Shown here one piece after another: positions 43,701 to 51,422 of a DNA stretch of 64,000 nucleotides. The notes under the pieces were generated by a model, which searched no databases, was not told where the DNA came from, and was given only the letters and a program-made list of their open reading frames with translations. This DNA comes from Morchella semilibera (lineage: Eukaryota; Ascomycota; Pezizomycetes; Pezizales; Morchellaceae), in assembly GCA_009192285.1 (NCBI GenBank), contig CM018606.1:2656081-2720080 (forward strand), read 5' to 3'. Both the position numbers and the translations under genes were made by a program. How positions within the stretch are numbered: position 1 is the stretch's first letter; every line of letters begins with the position of its first letter.

Positions 43701-46422
43701 CTTTGTGGTTAAGCGAATGGTTAGTCCTTATGCCTACGAACTCGATCTTCCGTCCTCAATGAAGATACATCCTGTTTTTCACGTCTCGCTGTTATCTCTT
43801 GCGCCAAGTAACCCCGTCCCTGGACAGCAACAAGCTCCGCCACCACCGGTAGAAATCGAAGGACAACAGGAATGGGAGGTGGATCAAGTTATGGATTCTC
43901 GGCGACGCTATGGACGGCTAGAGTACTTGGTAAGGTACGTTGGTTATGATGAGCCCTCATGGCAACCTTCTTCAGATCTCGATCACGCTCCCGATCTCGT
44001 CAGGAATTTTCATACCAGGTATCCCCGAAAGCCTAGGCCTATCAGGAGTTAGGCCTGGAGAGGGACCTAATCTATCACGGCGTACCACGGGCTACAGGGG
44101 AAGGAAGGATATTTAGGAATGGATTACGGTTCTGGTTTTCTCTTTCGGGCTCTTTGGGATTCTATGGGTTTCCGTTACACGGGGTATGAGTCATAACGGA
44201 CAGGGGTATGAACTAGTATATATATATTCGGTTATGGGTTTTCTTTCTTCTTCTTCTTTTCTCTTTCTTCTCTACTTCGTCTTCCTATTATCAACCCTCA
44301 TATATAGGGTCTTCGTCTTGTTTCGTCTTTAGTCTTGTCTTGTCTTGTCTCTAGGAATATACGGTCGTATCTATAAGTATCTTCGCTTGGCATATCACCA
44401 AGAACCACGTGACCTCTTCGCCTAGTCATAGTCGTCCGCATCCATAGTCTTCGTCCATAGTCTTCGCCCTCGTCCTCGTCCTCGTCATCGCCCCTCGTCT
44501 TGCATCGGTTGCGAGCCTTGGCTCTTTGTTCTCTTGTCTTCGCTTCGCTCCGTAACATCCTTAATGTCGGTACCTCTATTCATCTCTGTTGACTATTATT
44601 CATAGAAGCTACTCCACACGTCCCTGGCCCACCAAATGTCCCCGGCCCACCATACTTTCCTGGCCCATCTTACTTCTCCGGCCCACCCTACCTCCCCGGC
44701 CCACCCTATGTCACCGACACAAGGCATTTCGCTCAATATTTGGACCAACAAAGAGTAGTCGGTATGTTATAAAGGCTTTGGAGCCGAATTACCTCACACT
44801 AACTGCTGTATATAGGAGGTCAATTAAGCTTTGCCGAGGCACCACTCTTTGCAGGGACTTGTAAGGATGGGACTCGGAAGGATGGGACTCGGAAGGATGG
44901 GACTCGGAGTACACGAAAGCTGGAAAAGACGCAAGACCTTGAAAAGGCTAGGGCCAAAATTAAAAAAGAGAGGAGAGAGGCTGGCCAACGTGAATGTCAA
45001 TGGCATATCTATGGTTGCAAGCATATGATAAAAATGCCAGATGTTGATAATCATGGCGATACATGCTCATTTAAGTGTGCTCAGGATGTTCACGCTCTCT
45101 GGTCAATCCTATGCAAATATTTGGATAACTATCCCGATTTCAAGCCAGATATATGGGGGGCTGTGGCATCTAATGCAAGGACTTTCAGGACATTAGAAAT
45201 TCTCAATAAAGCAGCAAGTCCGGTAAAGGATGAACCTGTTCTATTTGAACCCTCAGATCTTTGGGTCAATGTTCCACCATATACAGAGGTTTCTTTAGCA
45301 ATCTTTCATACTGCTGCTGCAGCTGCTGAAGCAGGGGAAAGTGATTATTCACCTACACTTATTGTTTCTGTGCTGCATCAGATTACATTTCCTAAAAACC
45401 ATCAACCAGGTGAAGTTCAATATATGTTGGATATCAAACCGAGTACTCTTAATGAAAAGTACCCAATGACAGTTCCAGCTTTTTTAGATGACATAAATAA
45501 AGCTGGTTACATGGGTTACAATGCTACTCCGTTGCATACCTTTGTTGAGCTACATGTTGGTCTGTATCCTATAGCCACTGGTTGTTCGATTACTTACTAT
45601 TTTATAGATCGGGGACAAGATAATGTTTGCACCATGATTGGGACTGGAGAAAAACTAATCATGCTTTGGCCACCAACAGAAACCAATGAGAGAGTCTTTT
45701 ATAATAGAGCCTTTTATGGTGCTGCATCTCTTGCGTCTAGATTTACAACAATAGCTCCAATGCTGTCGGAGGGCAGAATAGTAAAGCTTACAAAACAACA
45801 CGTTGTCTATATTCCAGCAGGATGGATACATGCTGTTCTCACTATTAGGGGAGGAATCCTTGCTGGTTATACCTGGACATGTCCTGAAAGAGTTCACCAT
45901 TTACTGGGATGCTTTCACCATGAAGTCGAGAGTGGAAACTCTACTGATGACCTCCTGAAGACTGCGTATCTTGCCAATAAAATGCTGCAATTCTTGCTGT
46001 TTAAAAATAAAGGGGAGGAATTGTATTCTGCAATGAAGTACTGGATTCACTATATTGAAATCCTGCAGCTGCGAGGGAATGCTTGGGGCCGGAACCTTAC
46101 ACTAAAGGTGCAAGCTACAATGCAGCACTTGGCTACTCGTAGTGAAGACCTACCAAGAGAGTGTCCCTGTCAGTCTCAGGATTCCACAGGGAAAAAAACT
46201 CGGTATATTATGTCTAGTCATGTCCTGGAACATATACTCAACCCTGTGCGTGAGAAAATGACAAAATCATTAAAAAGCAGTAAGGCTGTCAATACCAAAG
46301 TTGCAAATAGTAGAGCTGCAAATAGTAGAGCTGCGGGTACAAGGGCTGCTCGTACAAGGGCCGCCACTGCAAGGATGCAAGAACAAGCGAGTCAGGAGGA
46401 TGAAGAAGAGAGTGAAGGTTAG
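37721..46422 (+). CDS. JmjC-type cupin protein with repeat-rich N-terminus; one intron hosts a retrotransposon
   Basis: The N-terminal exon ends at 38527. The next exon is 44606-44761 and the last 44855-46422. The intron 38528-44605 joins in phase 1 (VV|EATPHVPG) and would be only 61 bp without the inserted element. The intron 44762-44854 (GTATGT...TTGCAG) is also phase 1. The protein has Arg/Ser/Asp-rich 19/38-residue repeats, then PGPP repeats with a YLDQQRVVG motif (a relative, YVDQHMVVG, closes the previous exon), then a charged coil (KLEKTQDLEKARAKIKKERR), a Cys/His cluster (CQWHIYGCKH...CSFKC) and a JmjC-like cupin (TFVELHVGLY, GEKLIMLWPP, YIPAGWIHAVLTIRGG). The first metal pair reads HVG instead of HxD. 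The true start is unresolved: the repeat frame meets a stop at 37858, so an intron or shift lies upstream. Confidence 0.75.
37927..38269 (+). repeat. 114-bp coding tandem repeat
   Basis: Three near-identical 114-bp units start at 37927, 38041 and 38155. Each is two related 57-bp half-units encoding 19 residues of the Arg/Ser/Asp type (RQQRDDSSIRSTRHRRARD, then ERDDSPRPSSTRRSRYQRD). More diverged 57-bp half-units follow to about 38425. The near identity of the units points to recent expansion. Confidence 0.9.
38546..39030 (+). repeat. 5' LTR
   Basis: 485 bp, starting TATCACGGCG and ending CTCCGTAACA. It matches the 3' LTR at 44073-44557 except for two positions by eye. It contains a TCTTG-rich stretch and a TATATATATA tract. 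Confidence 0.93.
39102..40265 (+). other. gag-side region of the chromovirus
   Basis: It covers a first open segment (from 39102) and a later one rich in Glu/Asp/Ala heptads that predicts a coiled coil. I see neither a recognisable capsid motif nor a CCHC zinc knuckle, which is unusual for a chromovirus gag. Treated as part of a fossil element; no gene reconstruction attempted. Confidence 0.6.
39603..39739 (+). mobile_element. 137-bp MITE-like insert, copy 1
   Basis: It starts CATCAGCAAG and ends TTTGCTGATG, a 9-bp terminal inverted repeat. The interior is rich in CTCAGGAGAC-type motifs. The reverse complement of 41102-41238 aligns to it end to end without gaps at roughly 86 percent identity by eye. 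The flanking bases are TC on both sides. Confidence 0.75.
40266..41101 (+). other. protease region of the chromovirus
   Basis: The segment holds the aspartic protease active-site motif (ALIDTGASGYAF) and downstream hydrophobic flap-like sequence (PLVMGIPWM), as in retropepsins of Ty3-type elements. The later part (DLKIVLQDGKTPPFGPLYGMS) is the usual lead-in to reverse transcriptase. Confidence 0.85.
41102..41238 (-). mobile_element. 137-bp MITE-like insert, copy 2 (inverted)
   Basis: The same 137-bp unit as 39603-39739 in the opposite orientation, with CATCAGCAA...TTGCTGATG ends. TA flanks it on both sides, the target type of Tc1/mariner-like elements. The two copies enclose a 1.36-kb stretch of the chromovirus. 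Confidence 0.75.
41239..44052 (+). other. pol region: RT, RNase H, integrase, chromodomain
   Basis: The RT signature YLDDVLIYS is present, as is KLDLRWGYHQIRI. RNase H follows (ETDASDYVSAGI, SDHRNLEYF). The integrase has the HHCC zinc region (H...H...CNTCSRSK) and core (MDFVTGLP, SDRGTQF, HPQTDGQTERIN). Near the end is a chromodomain (VDQVMDSRRRYGRLEYLVRY...W), which in this lineage directs insertion to heterochromatin. Long open frame, fossil rule applied. Confidence 0.92.
44073..44557 (+). repeat. 3' LTR
   Basis: 485 bp, near-identical to the 5' LTR and followed directly by the TCCTT target duplication at 44558-44562. Confidence 0.93.
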
Positions 46423-46879
46423 AGAATTATAGTATGACAAAACAGATAGTAGTTAACATATTGTTGCTACCAAATATAAAGTTCTTTGTTGCTCAAGCAC
46501 CTGCTGAAATAAATATGTACTTGGTGTTGGTAACCTTCGCTGTATATGTCCTCGTGATATTGTGGCAGGAAACCAACGCTACCAGACATGAATACAGGGG
46601 ACACACCAATGACGTTGATAACGGAAATCAAAAAGAACCAGAACTTGACCTGAGAGCTCAGTTCACTAAAGTTGCATGTGCGCAGATGGCTACATGCAAG
46701 ACTAAAACGAAGAATATACATGTATATTCATAGAACCAGTATAGAGCTTATCAAAGCCAAGAGAAAAAAACATTTGGGCATTCCCCCGTAAACATACTAA
46801 TAACCAGCAACATATCCACGGAATACAAAAATACTGAAAATAAATCATTTTTTGAGGATAGAAGCCTGTAGTAGACAAT
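46423..46879. other. convergent spacer
   Basis: Lies between the ends of the JmjC-type gene (+) and the 285-residue minus-strand gene. An open frame at 46434-46733 includes a hydrophobic stretch (MYLVLVTFAVYVLVILW) but has no other support, so it is not called as a gene. Confidence 0.4.
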
Positions 46880-47737
46880 TTATTCTTCAGCCGCAAGCTC
46901 CTTAGACCTTTTCTTGAGAAAGCACACTTGTGCAAAAGACATGGAGGCAAAAGATGCCTGAATAGCCCCTAACGGTAGTTGCCCCTCTGCAACCAGATTA
47001 CTATGGGTTTCGTTGGCAGAAGCACCTTCTGCAAACAGTTCACCGCTGTTTAGAGGTTTGGACGGGTTAATTTTCTCGTCTGAAGCGGCCCTAAACATCT
47101 CTTGAAGAGAGATATCTTCTTCAATCTGTTCAGACAATGGAGATACCATAGAAGATCCGGGTTGATTGTAGCTTGCGATAGGACTTAAACTTTTAAAATG
47201 AGAATCGAGTGACTCATAAAGGGTTGAACTCATTGACGAGACAGTTGATGGAGTTGAAATTGCTGACTGAGGCGGCAGAGGGGGCGAGGAAGGAACCACG
47301 GAACTGAGGACTGAATCGGAGTCGAAGTGCAGCATATCCTCATCGAAGCTCTTATACTCAAATACGATAGTTAATGCCTGCATATGCAAAGGAAACCATT
47401 TCTTGATTACGCCCTCAAGGGTACCAGGCTGTCTGCAGTTTGGGGGGAGGTGAATCGGGATATTTTCCTCTTTATTCCAACCGTAGGCTATATAGCAGTT
47501 GTTGTGTTGGGGGGCCTTCCCGTTCTTGGCACAAAAGTAGGTACACCATCGGCTCCATGTGGTAGTTTTACACAGAACTGAGGCAATGAGAAATTCATCC
47601 CAATATGTCCCCACGGGCTTGGCAAGGATGGTCGGAGTCCCCTCCCAAACCTCAGTACCCATGATGACAAAGTCTTTATACCTCATCGAAGGGTCCAATT
47701 CAAGGCCATCGAGAGGTGGGGGAACCGAACCGCACAT
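46880..47737 (-). CDS. hypothetical protein, 285 residues
   Basis: A single open frame from the ATG at 47737. The N-terminal half (about residues 1-135) is a compact Trp/Tyr/Cys-containing region (around VIMGTEVWEGTPTILAKPVG, TTTWSRWCTYFCAKNG, KKWFPLHMQALTIVFEYKSF) that looks globular. The C-terminal half is Ser/Pro-rich and acidic, likely disordered, ending in a basic patch (FLKKRSKELAAEE). No known family recognised. It is convergent with the JmjC-type gene and codirectional with the small gene at 48.5-49.1 kb. The composition and sharp domain/disorder boundary favour a real gene over chance. Additional upstream exons cannot be excluded. Confidence 0.6.
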   Translation of the reverse strand: MCGSVPPPLDGLELDPSMRYKDFVIMGTEVWEGTPTILAKPVGTYWDEFLIASVLCKTTTWSRWCTYFCAKNGKAPQHNNCYIAYGWNKEENIPIHLPPNCRQPGTLEGVIKKWFPLHMQALTIVFEYKSFDEDMLHFDSDSVLSSVVPSSPPLPPQSAISTPSTVSSMSSTLYESLDSHFKSLSPIASYNQPGSSMVSPLSEQIEEDISLQEMFRAASDEKINPSKPLNSGELFAEGASANETHSNLVAEGQLPLGAIQASFASMSFAQVCFLKKRSKELAAEE

Positions 47738-48497
47738 GATTACCAGAAGCCGTTGGCAGCTACTGTGGAGTGGGGCTGAGTAGAAGCCTGTTAGTATTTA
47801 TGTAAATAGCTTTAATAATACTAGAACGATTTGCATACAATTAGCTGTTGAGCCTTCATCCAAATTAGGAATATTTTTGTTGCCAATGCTAGTAATATTG
47901 CGAGCCATTTTTTTAATATCGCTGGGTTGGCAACTCTCTGTGTTGACTGGAAGGTATGGTGGGGGTGTGGAGGTGGATGGCGGAGTAATTACCTGATTTA
48001 TGCCTCCCACAAAGGCCAAATTTCAATAGATATTGCGGGTATATACCTATCTGTCAAATCACGAACCAGGTCTAATCGTTCTTTGGAAGGTTCCGACCGT
48101 TTGCTCCAACCTCACGCCCATCCCTTTATCGCAGAAAAAATACATTTCAATGTTATAATCGATTAATTAATCTTCATCCTTCACCGACCGCTACCCCTTC
48201 AGCTATTATATTCATCCTCGCAATGCCTGTTCTTGACAACCTGGTATTTTATTCTGGTATTTTATTCTGGGTCCTCTATCGCTGCTCTCGCTCACAACCC
48301 TTCGTATTTCCATGTAGCTCAGTTATATGTCGTCCTATACTCGCCATGATGCAGTTTATTTCCGCGCTCTAATATCTTACGCCAGCATATCCGGAATTCA
48401 CAATGACAATCAAGCGTAATTGTATACTTTAATTTCGAGGGAAATCCCGCTGTATACATGATATCAATAGCTATGACAGTCAGGTATTTCTTGTGTC
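47738..48497. other. intergenic, no gene seen
   Basis: About 760 bp of AT-rich DNA between two minus-strand genes. It should contain the promoter of the 285-residue gene and the 3' end of the next. Two adjacent GGTATTTTATTCT repeats occur near 48242. Confidence 0.45.
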
Positions 48498-49070
48498 TTA
48501 CATTTCAGGTTGGGTCTTTGACTTTGGCATAATAAAGCCAAATTTAGAAAGTGAGTGCTGGCCTTCAGGCTGTTTCCCGCGTGCAGCATTAAGCTTTTCC
48601 TTTCTCTTCTCCTGAGCCTTTTTTTTGTTGTATATCTTTGCTGATTCCTTCTTGCGCATTTCTTTTTCCAGGGCCTCAAACTCACGCTTGCGCTCCTCTT
48701 CCGCTTTCAATTCAGCCCTTAGTTCGGCTTCTGACTTACTAGGGATACTATCGAGTTTTTCCTTGGCTATTTTCTTGGCCATTTTACTAGTCATGGGATG
48801 CCGAGAAGCGGTTGATGCTGTGGTACTTGGAAGGTTGAGAAGATTTGATGTCTTGGTGAAAGTTCTGGTAAGGTATCCGCGTATCTCTGTCTGCCCAGGG
48901 GGTAAGATACGGGGAAGGGATTTGGGGTCAACCTTCTTTTTGTAGAATGAGAATACCGGTGGGTCTAATAAATTCTTAGTTCTGAAAAGCTTGGGCCCTA
49001 AGTGTCAAGACTCACCCGAAGCCTTCTGTGCCTCATCGGCGCACTTTTGTTTAGAACGAATAGGAGGCAT
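48498..49070 (-). CDS. small highly charged coiled-coil protein, two exons
   Basis: Exon 1 (49070-49016) encodes MPPIRSKQKCADEAQKAS. The intron 48965-49015 (51 bp, GTGAGT...TTAG, phase 1) joins to exon 2 (48964-48498), giving about 173 residues. Exon 2 opens with PPVFSFYKKKVDPKSLPRIL, then a Ser/Thr stretch, then a long Lys/Glu/Ala helix (about residues 80-150, ELRAELKAEEERKREFEALE) that predicts a coiled coil. The end QHSLSKFGF resembles a PCNA-interacting (PIP) motif but has Gly where the second aromatic should be. The frame-preserving intron with good splice sites supports a real gene. Function unknown; nuclear by composition (inference). Confidence 0.6.
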
Positions 49071-50239
49071 GACGGCAATAGTGTGATAAATGAAAAAACA
49101 TTGAAGAAGAATCGGCATTAAGTATATGGGATGCCCTTTTAAACATGTGTTGTATTGATATCCACATTAGGTGTTCGGGTTGGAGTTATATGTGGCGAAT
49201 AGTAACTTAATTTGAACTGGCATTAACTCATGTATAGTTGTACTGACAGCAACACCAGCAAGGTCTCTATTCATTTTTCTGTGAGATTCTCCTTCCCGAA
49301 TTGGAACTACCGCCGGTGCATGAAATATTGTTTAATGACTTGAAACGTGGAGTCAACACAGCCTTATACCAACTATCCGCTCGGGGGTGGCGCGAAGATA
49401 TCGGGCTACCGGCGATCTTAGACCCCGTATCGACTTCATCATGTTCCTGCCGGCCGCTCCCTCGAGGTACCTCACTCTGGCCTGCAGGCAGGCTGCCAGC
49501 TCACAAATACCAAGTAAGAAAATATAAGCCGAACAGACTCTATAAAATCTGCTCCGACAGTTCATTTCTAACATCACTTATATCACTTATCATTGTGGCT
49601 TACTTCCAACCATATATCTCATGATCACACGCTATCACTCGAAGCAACACATATCTTATTGGCAGGAGGTAACAAAATGCGATAATATTGTAGAGGATGT
49701 TGGTATTTAAATTTCTTTGAGTCAGAACAAATCTCTACTCATGGATCGTTACGCAAAAGCCCAGATCGATACATGACTGACAATTCATGTATATACATTT
49801 AGCCCGTAGGCTAGGGAAAACACTTCCTCTCACTCTTTGGAGGCAGGTTACTGTATTCCTCCTCAATACAGGATGATTAAATTAAAAAAGATCTCCCTGG
49901 CTTCCCCAGCACTGGCCAAAATAGTGCGCTCACTAGATAAGCAATTCCCCTCAATAAAAGTCTCAGGTCGCCGTGTTCAACACCTTCTACACCATGTCGA
50001 CGCCAAAACATTTATGTCTTATTGATTCTATTTCACATCGCATTCCTATTTTCTGAGTGATCACTTGGTTCGAACAACTCTCACCCAACACGCTCTATTT
50101 GGATCTACTCTTGCATGGGCTACGCATATCATCTGATCTTTTTCACATAATTTTCCACGGTTCTATCCACCATTTATGATACTCATAAATTATCACTCGC
50201 TCAGAATATTACAGGAATTCTTTCCCATTTTATTTATTT
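49071..50239. other. AT-rich intergenic DNA
   Basis: No convincing gene. Several short ATCACTCG/ATCACTTGG motifs occur (about 49636, 50059, 50191), part of a dispersed motif seen through to 59.4 kb. Confidence 0.45.
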
Positions 50240-50460
50240 ATTAGCAGCCTTCCGGCTATGGCAACCGTCTTCCCCCTCTCTCCGAGGTTGACGTTCTCCC
50301 CCTCACCCTCCTCCGCCCAGAAACACAAAACGCACAAAAAAAAATTCCCACCAACAAACACAACAAAACAAATCCAAACAAAACCCCGCGTCTCACTCCC
50401 GCCCATCTTCTTTTCTCGCTGATGCGCTCTTTATCTCGAGACTCATCACTCATCAGCGAG
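50240..50460. repeat. dispersed repeat (TATCTCGAGACTCATCA family), copy 2
   Basis: It carries TATGGCAACC at the left and TATCTCGAGACTCATCA at the right with a C/A-rich interior, like 16390-16625. A third, shorter relative lies at about 50790-50925. Confidence 0.45.
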
Positions 50461-50602
50461 CTCTTCCGACCTCAGCGTCCCCCGAATTCTCATTTCGTGA
50501 GAACAGTCTGTGCCTTTGTGTGAATAATAGATCATCCCTGCATAGAAATATAGGCTATCACTCGGCTCCACTGCTCTACCATCTCAAATTATTTATTTAT
50601 CT

Positions 50603-50772
50603 TGGATGACTTCCCGTAGAAAATTTAGAACCTAGATTTTCTGGCAAGGCTCACGAACCAATGATATTACTACTTTCCAGGTTTCTGGAGTTTAGAAATC
50701 TGAACCGACTCTCCCCCCCCCCTCTGTTCAAACCCCGATTCTGGAATCTAAATTTCCACGGGAAGTCATCCA
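50603..50772 (-). mobile_element. MITE (GGATGACTTCCCGT family), uninterrupted copy
   Basis: 170 bp with terminal inverted repeats TGGATGACTTCCCGT and ACGGGAAGTCATCCA, flanked by the 3-bp direct repeat TCT. A C run occurs near the middle. It is the intact relative of the MITE that the CACTA element entered at 6723/16085 and shows the target sequence without the insertion. Confidence 0.85.
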
Positions 50773-51252
50773 TCTCATACATGCATGCAGCATGCAAGCC
50801 ATCTCCTTTCCAGAGTAGATGTAATTTTCCTCGTCACAAAACTAACACCCACCACACCTAAAACAAAAATTAAAAATAAATCAATCAAAACACATCTTCT
50901 CCATATCTCGAGACTCAAGATTGCCGTCCCTCTACCCTCTCTCTTTCCCATTCTTTTTCCGTCCTCCCCACCCCTGCTGATATTACATTCGCTTCCGTTA
51001 CTCCTCTTCGTTCTTTTCCCTTGCCTCTCGCCATCTCGAATTATCTCTTCAGAGCACCCCAATGTACAGTAAGGGGCTTCGTAGGTCTGTTTACCAACAA
51101 TAGTTTTATTCGTATCTTTATTGCGTCATGGGTGATCACTCGGCTCAAGTATACTACCGCGTTTGTGATTTTGACTATTGGCGAAAATAATCCTTCTCAT
51201 GTCTTTTCTTATAACCTTTTTGTAGCAGTAATTGCCTTGCCAAACAGCAGTA
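50773..51252. other. C/T-rich intergenic DNA
   Basis: Includes the shorter relative of the TATCTCGAGACTCA repeat (about 50790-50925) and one ATCACTCGGCTC motif (about 51134). Overlapping short frames here are composition artefacts. Confidence 0.4.
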
Positions 51253-51420
51253 CAGCCAAAGCTTGCTATAACGGTACCTTCTATAAGGGTAATGTCTCTA
51301 TAACGGTAGTTCTCGGTGCTTTTTCGGCCTTCAGCACCAGCACCTCTTATACAAGGGTAATCTCTCTATAACGGTACAGAATTCCCGTCCCGAGTGTACT
51401 GTTATAGTAAGCTTTCACTG
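51253..51420. mobile_element. pogo/Fot1-like MITE
   Basis: 168 bp with imperfect terminal inverted repeats (CAGCCAAAGCTTGCTATAAC on the left, CAGTGAAAGCTTACTATAAC reading inward from the right), flanked by TA on both sides (51251-51252, 51421-51422). TATAACGGTA recurs inside. The CAGTG...TATAAC ends and TA target fit the pogo/Fot1 branch of Tc1/mariner elements. No transposase. Confidence 0.8.
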
Positions 51421-51422
51421 TA

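Larger units (their letters stand above)
38546..44557 (+). mobile_element. Ty3/Gypsy LTR retrotransposon (chromovirus), young
   Basis: It is 6012 bp with a 5-bp target duplication TCCTT (38541-38545, 44558-44562). LTRs at 38546-39030 and 44073-44557 are both 485 bp with 2 differences by eye, so the insertion is recent. Parts in order: a gag-side region, an aspartic protease, reverse transcriptase, RNase H, integrase and a C-terminal chromodomain. The pol part is one long frame. The gag side is in pieces; overall I would estimate two or three breaks. Two copies of a 137-bp insert lie inside. The element sits in the same orientation as the JmjC-type gene, within one of its introns. Confidence 0.93.

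Noticed and set aside
46434-46733. 99-residue frame with one hydrophobic segment after the JmjC-type gene
   Set aside because: No family, no splice support, and AT-rich sequence readily yields such hydrophobic stretches.
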